Of a DNA stretch of 64,000 nucleotides, positions 15,264 to 25,539 are shown in pieces. The notes beneath the pieces were generated by a model that worked only from the letters and a program-made list of their open reading frames with translations, did no database searches and was not told the DNA's origin. Source of the DNA: Nepenthes gracilis (Eukaryota > Streptophyta > Magnoliopsida > Caryophyllales > Nepenthaceae); contig BSYO01000016.1 in the NCBI GenBank assembly GCA_033239525.1, forward strand, positions 1,302,001-1,366,000. Reading direction: 5' to 3'. The position numbers and the translations under genes were made by a program. Position 1 is the first letter of the stretch. Each line of letters opens with the position of its first letter.

Positions 15264-18200
15264 AACCGTCGACACCTTATGAGAAATCAAAGATTTTGGG
15301 TTCCAGGAGAGTATGGTGGTAAGGCTGAAACTTAAAGAAATTAATGAAAGGACACCGCCGGGAGCAGAGCCTGTGGCTTAATTTGACTCAACACGGAAAA
15401 AGTTACCAGGTCTGGACATAGTAAGAATTGACTGAGAGCTCTTTCTTGATTCAATGAGTGGTGGTACATGGTCTTTCCTAGTTAGTGGAGTGATTTGTCT
15501 GGTTAATTCTATTAACGAATGAGATCTCAACTTGCTAACTAGCTATATAAAGTCATCCCTCCACAGGTAGCTTCTTAGAGAGACTATGGCCTTCCAAGCC
15601 ACAAAAGTTTGAGGCAATAACAAGTCTATGATGCCTTTAAATGTTCTGAGCTGCATGCATGCTACACTGATGAATTCAATAAGTTTATAGCCATAGCCAA
15701 CAGGACCTGGTAATATTTGAAATTTCATCGTGATGGGATAGATCATTATAATTGTTGGTTTTTAACGATGAATTCCTCATAAGCTTGAGTCATCAACTCG
15801 CGTTAACTACGTCCCTATCCCTTATACACACCACTCATCACTCCTGCTAATTGAACGGTTCTGTGAAGTGTTTGAATCTCAGCGACATGAGTGGTTTGTT
15901 GCTAGCAATGTCACGAGAAGTCTACTTAACCTTATCATTTAGAGGAAGAAATCATAAAAAGGTTTCCGTAGGGGAACTTGCGGAGGGATCATTGTCAAAA
16001 CCTGCCAAGCAGAGCGACCTGTGAACATGTAAAATAAATCATGAAGAGTGTAGTGCCTAATCTCGCACAATAATGGGAATATAAGATAGGGAACAAAAGC
16101 CTATAAAAAATATTTCAAATATTTTGGTCGATTGTTCAAAAAGATAGAGCAATCAATGAAGATAAAAGTCATTAGATTAAAGAAGGCCAGATGAAGTGGA
16201 AAACTGCTCCAAGAGATCTCTAAGATCATAGAATATCACTCAAACTTAAAGAAGTTGTAATTAAGCCATTCATTCGGCATGGAGCGGAGTGTCAAGCAAT
16301 TAAATACCAACATGAAAAAACGGTAGTAGCCGAGATCAATAATTTGAAATAGATATATAATCATAAAAGATTAGATAAGATTCGAAATGATGTTTTACGG
16401 GAGAAAGTCAGGGTGGCACCCAAACAAGAAGAATATGAAACATGCATTTGAGCTTGTTAGTCATTTAAAGCAAAGTCTGCTTAATGAAGCTGTTAGGAAA
16501 TGAGAGAGGTGGAAGATTTAAAGGAAGACCTGAGAAAATTTTAACCATTTCCATCAATGCGCATGTAGACTCATAGGTTACGGCTACAACAAAGTTGAAT
16601 GGATGTGAAGAATTCATAAATCCAGCCCCACTTAGTTCATTTTGGTTTGGTTTTGTGACTACTTGATTTCAACCAACTGAAATAAGGCCCAAGTGTCTTC
16701 TCACAAATAATTTTGAGCATTAAAACAGATGAGACTATAATTGTTTTTTTCAAAGCAAAGCATAAGAATGTTCATCAACCAAAGGCAACAAATCAAAAGC
16801 AAGTGGTAGTAGTTCTAATTCTAGTAACGAAGTCCAAAACTAGTAATCAGTTGAATAATTCTTTAGAAACATAAATTAGGAAGATATACCAAGGAGCACA
16901 AGCAATAAATCTATAATTAGGGAAACAATAAAAAATGGATCTAAAGAGAATTTTCAAAATTTAAGAGAAAGTGGTGACAATTGTTAAAAAAAAAAAAAAC
17001 CTGATTATAGTAGAACATACCATGACTATTTTTAACATTCAAATGCTGAAGTTTATTGTCCTCAATTTTCAATTTTAAGTTCATTTCCTCTTTTCTAATG
17101 GTTCAATATAAGGATCCCACCCTGGGGCGAAATTGTAAAATGATGATAATGGTGTTCAGCAATTCACATTTTTTAAGCATACAGCAATATGTTGGGCTCC
17201 GGTGTGACATATTCATCTGTGTTGATTGAGTCATTGACTCCCTGCATTTGATGTTGCAAACTGGATGTTACTCTCACATTTGTTGGTTCGGTGCTAATAA
17301 AAGTTATCTGCTTTGCTATCTCACACATAACCTGATCCTCCTTGCAACCGGGACTTCTTCACTATATAATAGAGTAATTTATGTTACAAATTTAAATACT
17401 GTAATACCTCCCATCCACCCAGCAATTTGGATGGCAATTGAGACATCTTACTTTCATGCCTCAGATTTAACACTAAAGATGAAGCCACCTGTTCCGGGCA
17501 GCTGAAACAAAACAAATTAAAATAACAAATGAAAGGGTGGTTGGACATCATAGACTGAAAAAAAAAAAAAAACTCGATTCTTTCAAGTGATGCTTGACAA
17601 CAAGCACAAATCAAATGATTAAATAAACAACAACCCCCCATCACCAGAAGCATTTGGACATGGTCCATCTCTCTCTTTTCTGAGAGAAATGGCTTTAGGT
17701 TTGCTATTTAATATCCTAGCCCTGTCAGAAGGCACTCTATACTATCACCTTCATAAAGTTTAAATGCTATGAGAATGCAACCACACAAATCATACATTTA
17801 CACTCTAAGGAAATTTGGAAAAAAAAAAAAATTCTTATCGAGATGCTCTTCAGATATCCACACAGGCCACTATGATGATTATAAAATTCAGAATTGCAAT
17901 CTGCATCGATCATTGCAGAGAGAAATTTATATTCCCTTACCTGGGACTGATAGTTCCAGATAACCACTGTCCCTGAATACAAACTTGCCAGAATCCTGTA
18001 ACAGAACGAAACCACTCCAACATGTATTGGTAAGACAAATACCAAAAGAAGAACGAAAACTTTTCATGAAACTATCCTGCCAGGTCAATTTTTCTCGCGA
18101 GCATGTTCTAATCGAACTAAGATTTCAAGGTAAAAAGTGAAGCAGTGATTCCAGATCATATCATGGTTCCGTAAATAAGATTACAATGTACAAAGAGAAA

Positions 18201-18606
18201 CAGTGATTATAGAACATACCATGGCTCCGTTGGATGTAGATCCACAGATTTTACTCTCTCCGATCTTTGAGCAAATTTCCTCTGGTACGAAAGCATTTAT
18301 CGCGAACCGACAAACATTTTATCAACAAAAACCGCTAATAACAATCTGAAAATCTCGATAGAACTTCATAATGAAAACTACATTACCTTGATTTCTAGTC
18401 GAAGACCCTGAATGAAAAACGAAGTCGAACAGAGAAATAATCAGCAAAACAAATGGCAAGTAATTCCGCATATTGAGAAACAAAAATTAACAGTTTTCAT
18501 CAAAGTTCGTTACATTGGCGGCAAAATGATCAAATCCAAAGAGAACTAAATCAGATCTGAATTGTTAGGATTTACAACTCAGAAAAACGAACACTGAACT
18601 CACCAT
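374..18606 (-). CDS. COPB2: Coatomer subunit beta-prime (COPI coat, WD40 protein), 3' end outside window
   Basis: Scaffold subunit of the COPI coat on Golgi vesicles that return cargo to the ER. Coding exons in transcript order: 18604-18606 (ATG only), 18387-18407, 18220-18281, 17941-17995, 10925-10961, 10484-10809, 10250-10381, 10025-10173, 8574-8642, 7941-8091, 7757-7822, 6610-6798, 5818-5958, 5651-5725, 5333-5509, 5131-5222, 4914-5030, 3418-3532, 3226-3297, 2281-2477, 2091-2184, 592-698, 374-512. They sum to 2586 bases, 862 codons, with phases that all fit. Residues 1-300 form a WD40 propeller (for example [37 protein letters not shown]); about 300-590 form a second propeller; about 590-862 an alpha-solenoid ([33 protein letters not shown]). 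Plant homologues run to about 900-930 aa, so the acidic C-terminal exon(s) should lie beyond base 1. Exon 8 uses a GC splice donor. Family assignment is firm; exon 23's donor is a plain GTAAAC. Confidence 0.95.
811..1080 (+). mobile_element. MITE-like inverted-repeat element, copy 1 (coatomer intron 21)
   Basis: Begins AGATGAAAATATCGGC and ends with GATATTTTCATC, an imperfect terminal inverted repeat. The interior has the family hallmark GTTAGCTTACGATTTTT followed by TTCTTCCAATATAT. It lies in the intron between coding exons 21 and 22. Strand here means the orientation in which that hallmark reads forward. Confidence 0.7.
1301..1320. repeat. (GT)n microsatellite
   Basis: About ten GT units inside a coatomer intron. 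Confidence 0.9.
1794..1829. repeat. (AT)n microsatellite
   Basis: About 18 uninterrupted AT units inside a coatomer intron. Confidence 0.95.
3770..4035. repeat. Intronic tandem duplication, period about 139 bp, with GTAT/TGTG-rich stretch
   Basis: The motif GTGTAGGTTCAATAGAAAAC occurs at 3835 and again at 3974. Similar sequence follows both (TGATGCAACATGG-type, then AAGTATTTTTT) and both are preceded by a TG-rich cryptic repeat. Lies in coatomer intron 17. Confidence 0.75.
7076..7125. repeat. 25-bp perfect tandem duplication
   Basis: A 25-base unit beginning ATCAATGAACAGTTG is present twice back to back, in a coatomer intron. Confidence 0.85.
12130..14246 (+). mobile_element. Decayed RTE-type LINE, 5' part (endonuclease and reverse transcriptase)
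   Basis: No intact ORF, but in several frames the translation follows plant RTE-clade non-LTR retrotransposons in the right order. There is an N-terminal endonuclease stretch ([21 protein letters not shown], then DIDRTGYKL, near 12190-12300) and [14 protein letters not shown] near 12425-12470. A linker follows ([20 protein letters not shown], 13253-13312; [15 protein letters not shown], 13340-13385). Reverse transcriptase follows ([19 protein letters not shown] near 13712-13770; [20 protein letters not shown] near 13850-13910). The element sits antisense inside coatomer intron 4 and is riddled with stops and frameshifts, so it is a pseudogene. It breaks off near 14246, where 18S rRNA sequence begins, and resumes after 16033. 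Confidence 0.8.
14247..16032 (+). pseudogene. 18S rRNA pseudogene with the start of ITS1, inside a LINE
   Basis: Sequence from ATATGCTTGTCTCA (14247) to CGGAGGGATCATTG (15981-15994) follows plant nuclear 18S rRNA nearly end to end, lacking only the first 20-25 bases. Landmarks in order: GTAATTCTAGAGCTAAT (about 14370), GATGCATTTATTAGATAAAA (14419), TTCATGATAACTCGACG (14471), GGTGACGGAGAATTAG (14581), CAAATTACCCAAT (14660), GAGTACAATCTAAATCCCTT (14737), AATTTGACTCAACACGG (15380) and GGTTTCCGTAGG (15961). ITS1-like CCTGCCAAGCAGAGCGACCT follows (16001-16020). Span is 1748 bases for the 18S part versus about 1808 in a normal gene. Many substitutions are C-to-T or G-to-A, and there are small deletions, so it cannot be a working rRNA. 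Confidence 0.93.
16033..16660 (+). mobile_element. Decayed RTE-type LINE, 3' part
   Basis: The LINE resumes after the rRNA segment. [14 protein letters not shown] near 16115-16155 corresponds to the family's YLGS-type motif. Near 16258-16310 there is [20 protein letters not shown], the degraded form of the family's conserved GxECWxxK block, and the typical tail (NKVEWM, then RIHKSSPT) occurs near 16590-16640. Stops and frameshifts are frequent. The orientation and the order of motifs match the 5' part, so both halves belong to one element. Confidence 0.75.
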
Positions 18607-18870
18607 TTGAAGATATCAATCCGCGACAATTGATATTTCACGATAATAAGAGTTATTTAAAAAGGCCAAGTGAATCGAGCGTTTTATTAATCACGGGCCC
18701 TAGAAATCAAGATCACATAGAGAGAGACAAATGGAACTCAGGCACGCGAAGCTCCAACAATGGCCATAAAGTGAACTGAGAGAGGGGGAGGTGATTGCAG
18801 GGACGGCGGGAGACGGGGAGATACAGGGGTTTGGACTTCGTTCCAGAAGTCAATATTGAGATATAAAAAT
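18607..18870 (-). promoter_or_regulatory. 5' leader and probable promoter region of the coatomer gene
   Basis: Sequence just upstream of the ATG-only exon. It becomes more GC-rich near 18780-18830 than the AT-rich DNA beyond 18850, as expected for a leader and core promoter. No clear TATA box was found, so the transcription start is not placed. Confidence 0.4.
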
Positions 18871-19400
18871 AGAAATTGGGGATTAAAATTTATTTTATAT
18901 TTTAATAATTTGTCATTAAATTTTCCTTTCTACTATAAAAGAATAAAAAGTAATATATTTTAATATTATATTAACTTTTATTTATAACACATAAATAATC
19001 TCAACTATTAAAAATTAAAAATTTAATATCTTAAAGTACCATAAAATAAATTCCAATAGGTGCCCAATTATTGGAAAAATGCAGATTAATTCAATTAAAG
19101 TTGATTATTACAATTTCATTCAAGTGATTTATAATTAAGTTCAGTTCAGTTTTTACTATATTTTTTAGTTTTAAAGGAATAAAATTATTTATATTTAATA
19201 TTTTAAGATTTAAATTGAATTATTATATTTTTGGTATCATCTTTATGTTATATTTATATTAAAATTGATGGGTATAACACCGAAGGTGATTCAATACATC
19301 TACCATTAATTATAAAAGCGAACACGAACGATATAACCGCCATGGAGAGGTTAAACACCCCGATAACTTTCACGAAAAAATTTACGGAAAAATATAAACG
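18870..19400. other. AT-rich intergenic DNA, no gene seen
   Basis: Very AT-rich sequence upstream of the coatomer gene. The small plus ORF at 19231-19422 has no recognisable feature and runs into the direct repeat below. Confidence 0.5.
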
Positions 19401-19404
19401 CACA

Positions 19405-19890
19405 ATAACTATTTTTTTATAAAAATAGTTAATTTAAAATAAATAAATTTAATTAATATTACATAATTAAAATTTTTAAAAATAAATACCATTATTTATA
19501 AAATCGTTGTTGAAATATTGACCTTTTAAAATGATCCTTCAAAGGGAGAGAAGACTTTTGACTCTCTCTCTCTCTGAAATATTTCCACTTGAAATAAAAT
19601 AATTAAATCTTTCCTTTTTATTTGAAAAAGCTCCGCATTTTGCGGAGCACTGACCTCGTTCCCAGTAATGAATAAAGGAAAAACTTCTCAATTTAAAAAA
19701 AAATTACTTTACAATTTTAAGTTCCCATTGTCGATCGTGTTAAATACCGAAAAATAAAAATAAAAAATATTTTTTAGTAAGTTATTTTTCAACCGACAAA
19801 AGAAGCAAATCTAAATTCTCAGAACCCAGAAAAAACGGCCGTAGAAAACTTCCAATCTCCAATTAAAACCATCTAGATCTTGCAAGAAAT
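19405..19890 (+). repeat. Direct repeat, left copy (partner at about 22330-22930)
   Basis: The two copies share long stretches, for example ACTTCTCAATTTAAAAAAAA, TCGTGTTAAATACCGAAAAA, TTTCAACCGACAAAAGAAGC and CCATCTAGATCTTGCA. The middle of the two copies differs, with separate insertions (this copy has TTTTGCGGAGCACTG; the other has a longer, GC-richer insert). The spacing is close to 3 kb. Confidence 0.85.
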
Positions 19891-20029
19891 TATAATAAAA
19901 ATGTATTAAATACCCATTAGTGATTTATTTTCTCTAGTAAATTTTTTTATTTAATTCTGAATTTTAATATATTAAATATTATATTAAATTTATATTTTAA
20001 AAATTAGAATACTTTTATAAGGGTTAAAT

Positions 20030-20053
20030 CAACTATATATATATATATATATA
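20030..20053. repeat. (AT)n microsatellite
   Basis: Short AT run in intergenic DNA. Confidence 0.8.
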
Positions 20054-20814
20054 GTTTTATTTATATAAAAATTTAAATAAATGAACATTTTAACTAATTA
20101 AAATGTTAAAACAAATAAGTTCGAGTGTAATACAATATAAGAAATATATAATATTATATAGTTTTATCTAATTAAATTATCCAATATTTATTCAGAAAAT
20201 ATATTTTTAAAATTAAGCATGTATTTCTACAATTTAATAAATTAATAATAGTTTTTACAAATGGTAAAGTTTAGTATGTATATATTTATTTATATTTATA
20301 TCATTGATTTAATTGTAAACTTTATCTTAAATATAATTTTCTAATATTAAGCTTGAAAAATATACATTTGTACTTTATCTTCTGTAGATATTATTCCATA
20401 TATATTAAATAAGATGAATATAAGAATAATTTTAAAAAATAAAATTAAATAAAAGTTAACATATTTAAAATTACCATATTGAAGTTTTATTCACTTAATA
20501 TTAAAATGGATTGAGTTTTAGAGTCATCCTTTAAATATTTATATTAATATAATATTTTATTTATTTATTTATTTTTATATAAATATATTATAATTATTAA
20601 ATATTTAAAATATTATTTTATTCGAAGATGTCTAATGAATAATCGATGTGCTTATAAAGACCATTGTATCATTTAAATGATTTATTCTCAATTAAATTAA
20701 TAATATAACATTTATATTTGTATTATTACATGTAATTTTCTATGAAAAATATTATTCTTATTGCTTTCCTGATTTTAAGTTATTGTACATATTAGAGAAC
20801 TACTTAAATTTTTG

Positions 20815-21665
20815 TATCAGGTTGAATTAAAGTCGATCCGGTCCTCGTTTCTTTGAATCTGGATCCTACATAATACAACTAAAAATAAAAGGTCGAATGA
20901 TTGACGAAACTCAATTCCTTTATATATCATTTGACACACAAATCGAGTGAATAGAAAAATGTAACGATGTAAGTTAATATATTGATGTATGTAGCGGGGG
21001 ATTGAATGTATATGTGTGCCCAACTGATGGGCAACTTTAGGTGCATCTTATTAAGGGACGACTTAAAAGTGCATCCGACTAATGGGCGTCTTGAAGCTAA
21101 ATTTGGCCGTGAGAGAATGGCTATATGGAAGAGGAATAATTGTTGAGCAACAATAGTGGTGAGAAGAACACCTACTATCCTCTAACCTGGCTACGAGCGC
21201 GAGGGCTTTTCTCTCTTTGAATCTTTTGGACCATCCTGGTGGTATGAGAGTTCAGGGTGGATACTTCTCCACAGTCACGAGCTTGGGTTGGAAGGTTACT
21301 TTGATCACCGTTAGAAGCTAGATCGCAGTTAGGATTCACTTATTCAAGATGAATTCTTGACTATATATTGTTTTATATCGTCTCTTTTTTTCTTTTTAGG
21401 CTCCCCCTTTTGTTGGGATGAACAGGTATTTATAGAGTTAAAAAGTAATTAAATTGTCATTATCCAGTAACAACCGTCCACGAATAGAATAAAATGAAAC
21501 GGTTAATTGTTATACTGTTCTGACTGATTATAAAATTTTATCTATATCGGTTAAATCAAGGAGGCCGTTGGTACTGGCCATCAAATTCACTGCTCTGTTT
21601 AGGCTCTTTTTCTAGGTTGGGTAGGCTAAACCCATGAATTTCCATAAATATTTTTGGATGTTTGA
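20815..21665. mobile_element. LTR-like remnant
   Basis: A block clearly richer in GC than its AT-rich flanks, with an LTR-like layout: GAATCTGGATCCTACATAAT near the left, a TATTTATAGAG box near 21428 and a GGCTAAACCCATGAATTTCC tail. It also holds short internal repeats (GGGCAACTT, GTGCATC). No coding domain, partner LTR or target-site duplication was found, so this is a tentative call. Confidence 0.3.
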
Positions 21666-22329
21666 GTTATATAAAAATTATAGATTATAGTACAAATTGA
21701 TCAATGATAATATATATTTATAATCATTAACAATGATAATATTTTATAAATTGGGATAATATTTTATAAATAAAAAATATTTATATTTATTATTAATTGA
21801 ATATTATTACTGTTATTTTTTTATTTTATTATCTAGGGGGATCAAGGTGGCTCCATCTCTTAAAAAGACGGATGTCTTTTTTTTTAATTTATACTATCTA
21901 TTTTTAAATAGATGATCATAATTTAATAATTTTTAAAAAATTAAAAATAATTAAAATAAATTATTAAATTATAATTATTTATTTAAAAATAAAAAATTTA
22001 AATTAATAAAAAATAACTTTTATGTCTTTAAGAGATTGAGCCTAATGATTCTTGACTTGGGGTACACTCGGGTGAATCAATGGCCAGTGGCAAGCATCAA
22101 GGACAATTCAAGAAGTGATGTGTCCCAACTGTCATACAACGTGCGCATGATGTCTTTAAATATAAATCCAACGGCGCCATTCAACATTTTTATTTATTTT
22201 TTTAAAAATTTTTAAATAACAAACAAGGGATACCATTGAATGTACATAATTTTTTTTTAATAATATTTTGTTGCCTTTAAAATACAAAATTAATTAACAT
22301 TCAATATTTATAATTATTTATGGAAAAAT

Positions 22330-22930
22330 ATAATTGTGACAATGGGATTTGGGGTTTCTATTTTTTTTATAAAAAAAGTTAATTTAATCATTTTTAATAA
22401 TTATTATTTAATTAATATTAAATGGTTAAAATTTTTAAAAATAAATACCATTATCTATTATCGAACGTTGTTGATCAATATTGAGGGGAACAGGGTCCTG
22501 TTCGCGTAAACACTTAAAAAAATGCGAGCAAAAAAATCACGACCGTTAATTGTAAAATTCAACGCCTCTAATTTTCAATTGTTTTAATTTATTTTTTTAC
22601 ATTTAAAAATTTCATGGGCGTTAGATTTCGTACCAACGGCCGAAATTTACGGAACTGTTTCTGCTCCGTATTTCTGCGGGGCAGGAACCCTCGTTCCCAA
22701 TATTGAGTAATGAATTAAAAAAAAACTTCTCAATTTAAAAAAAAATTACTTTACAATTTTTAAGTTCCCATTGTGGATCGTGTTAAATACCGAAAAATAA
22801 AAATAAAAAATATTTTTTAGTAAGTTATTTTTCAACCGACAAAAGAAGCAAATCTAAATTCTCAAAACCCAGAAAAAAGGGCCGTAGAAAACTTCCAAAC
22901 AAGGCATAACAAAACCATCTAGATCTTGCA
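22330..22930 (+). repeat. Direct repeat, right copy (partner at 19405-19890)
   Basis: Homologous to the left copy from GGAAAAATATA to CCATCTAGATCTTGCA, with a different middle insert at about 22480-22700. Its right edge touches the small ORF at 22919-23245. Confidence 0.85.
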
Positions 22931-23245
22931 GCAACAATATTTGAAGAAGAACAGCCTGTAACGATGACAATGGAGTTCTACTACGTTTTCACTTTTCTCA
23001 ATATTTTTTTCAAAATTCAAGGTAAAGGAATATAATCTGATCGTACGGTTGATCCTTTCCCAATCGTCGTCGTCGGATCCAGAATTCTCGTAAGCTTCTT
23101 CACGCATGAAGTTCGCATCATCATTGCCGCCATTAAAAGTACAGAGAAACACCTGTTCTTTCCTGCTGGGATTTCTGTTCTCAATCAGACGCCTGCAACG
23201 GAGGATTTTGAAAGTAAATTGCAGACAAAAGAAGTAAGAACTCAA
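22919..23245 (-). pseudogene. Exon-like ORF, possible gene fragment of unknown origin
   Basis: A 108-codon open frame on the minus strand. The middle part looks coding: a TTGCAG acceptor precedes codons for RLIENRNPSRKEQVF, then FNGGNDDANFMREEAYENSG, then SDDDDWERI, and a possible GT donor follows (around 23045). The acidic DDDW segment recalls acidic tails of several plant proteins, including acyl-CoA-binding proteins, but the match is too short to name a family. No further exons are visible nearby. It may be a captured exon or chance. Confidence 0.25.
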
Positions 23246-23749
23246 CTAATGCTGAAGCAAATATAGATATTGAGATAATATTTTAATATGTTGTCTTAAT
23301 CTTAGTCTTTTATATTATAAATATAGATTTCAACTATCAAAGAGATTAAAGATCGTGATGAAAAGACTATAACACAACCCACATTTGTGTCATGAGAAAG
23401 AAAGTGGTACAAGTTCTGCAACTCTTTGTCATAATCTCTGCAAGGTCTTATGTATAGATATTAAGGTCCTGTTTGGTTACAGGTAAATTTAAATTAAAAA
23501 AATGAAGAAAACAACGAAAATTACTATCTTTAAACATGAATATGCTAATATGCTTTTATATATATATATATATCAGTTTTTTTTTTTTAATTTTTCATGT
23601 AATTCAAATATGAGAAAATATTTACCTTCCACTTTTATCTTTTCTACAGACTTTTTCTAAAACCAAATAAACTGATATGTGTTCCATGGCCGTATCGTGA
23701 TAATTGGTGGCAAGATGGTGAGGCTGGAGAAGGAGAGGGGAGTTCTGGC

Positions 23750-23860
23750 AAAGAAGACAAGGAAAAATCGAGAGAACGAGAGCGAGAGAGTCCAAGAGAG
23801 TTCGAGAGCGAGAGAGTCCAAGAGAGCTGAGTGAGAGAGAGAGATAACAGAGAGGAGAGC
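23750..23860. repeat. GAGA-rich low-complexity tract
   Basis: Purine-rich run with an internal duplication of GAGCGAGAGAGTCCAAGAGA. It accounts for two long serine/leucine-rich frames on the minus strand that are not genes. Confidence 0.8.
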
Positions 23861-24270
23861 AGAAAAGCAAACAATGTAATTCCCCCTTTTCCCTCTACAA
23901 CAATGGGTTCTTTAAACAGTAAGGGGCAACCACCCATGGCCCACCAAAAACAGAAAACAGTAAACAGGGGCTGGGACACAAAATGGAAAACAAAAAGGGA
24001 CTAGGTACAAAAATAAAATAGAAAGCGTTCGTAACATAAACCATAAATATCAACAATCCAAAGCCACAACTAATTCATTCAAATTGTGCCTTAAGCATAA
24101 GAAAAAGCTCAAATTTTATCCACCAACTTACCACACATTTAATTTTATGCCTGACTTTTATTTATCTAATTTTGTTTGATAATCTGATTTTGAGCTCAAT
24201 TTGACCAAAATGGATGATGAAAGCTGGGCATGTCCCTGGAAATTTAAAACAGACACACATTCCCCCAACT

Positions 24271-24490
24271 TGTGGATGAAAAATCGGTATTGATATCGAT
24301 TGCATCCGTATCAATATCGGACATACTAGAAGAAAAAAATTTTTGAACATTACAAGCTAACAGGGTCATATTGGCTACATATTGAGTATATTGACCGATA
24401 TAACATATAGCAATTTTGTAGTGGTATTGAAAAATATCATATCGGGTCCTCCGACATCGATACATACCGGCTAATATCTACATCATTATG
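24271..24490 (-). mobile_element. MITE-like inverted-repeat element, copy 2
   Basis: Starts TGTGGATGAAAAATCGG and ends CTAATATCTACATCATT. The hallmark is on the minus strand (ACATTACAAGCTAAC on plus). Intergenic. Confidence 0.6.
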
Positions 24491-25000
24491 GCTACCATAT
24501 CATCCAGTATCTTTCTTCGTGAATTAAGGTAAATGCATTGAATAGATATCTTTATTCGTTATTTGCCCTCCAATTTGATAAACACAAATAATGAGACAAT
24601 TCATATATATTGGCATTTTGTAGTCATTTCAAAATTTCTGCTTGGTTATTCCCATCATAAAATAATTGCAGGGTTTTCCCCATCAAAACAAGAAATGATC
24701 AATCTTACTTCTTAATTTTGTATCATTGAATAAAAACAAGCTTAATTTAAGCCGCTTAACTGTTCTATAACCATCAATAATTGGTGAACCAACACATCTA
24801 TTTGCAACACATTTGAAAATATTACATAACATTTTCTTCAGTATTTTAAGATAAAAAAGAAAATTCACCTAAGCATTAGAATAGGAAAAAGAACAAAAAG
24901 AAAAGAAAACCTCATCTCATCACCTTCCAATCTTTCTGCTACCCGTCCAATCCCATCTCCCAGGTATAGAAAAGTATTTGTTTCTTAACAAACAAGATAC

Positions 25001-25230
25001 GATCAATATAAATATCAACCGATAGATATAGATATTAGGCTCTCGATATCAATATTTCCCAATACTATTGTAACATGTTTTTATATTAGCCATATATTGT
25101 AATATGTCAACCGATATATTAGTTGATAAGGTTCTGTCAGCTTGCGATTTACAAAATTGTATTTTTTTCTGATATATCCAACACCAATACATATTATTTA
25201 ATATATTTAATATTGATATTTTTATCTATG
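25001..25230 (+). mobile_element. MITE-like inverted-repeat element, copy 3
   Basis: Starts GATCAATATAAATATCAACC and ends TTGATATTTTTATCTATG. It carries the hallmark CTGTCAGCTTGCGATTTACA. Intergenic. Confidence 0.6.
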
Positions 25231-25517
25231 CAACATCCACGTTGCAATGCTCAAATCACCAAGAAATGCCACATAAAGGACACCAAAAGGCATAGCAATG
25301 GGATGATTGACCCAGTACACAAGAAGCAATGAACGAGACTAGAGCTCTATCAACCTGAGTCTTGGATTGCAGACATCTATATGCCTCCAAAAGCTTAGGG
25401 GTTGGATTTTCTCCATTTTATCATTAATGGTAGAATATGCCCATTGTTAGAATGAATATCCTAATATTACATTCCTTTGTAATAGTATTTTAGTCACTGC
25501 ATTATGTTATAAATAAT

Positions 25518-25539
25518 CACACACACACACACACACACA
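25518..25539. repeat. (CA)n microsatellite
   Basis: About 11 CA units. Confidence 0.9.

Noticed and set aside
14247..16032. Functional rRNA gene or organellar rRNA insert
   Set aside because: Sequence matches nuclear 18S plus ITS1, not plastid 16S, and has too many substitutions and deletions in conserved helices to work.
12130..16660. Plant virus or retrovirus-like insertion
   Set aside because: The protein blocks match RTE LINE endonuclease and reverse transcriptase; no capsid, integrase or movement domain is present.
23622..23979. Two overlapping minus-strand Leu/Ser-rich frames
   Set aside because: Produced by the GAGA-rich tract; no domain and no splice context.
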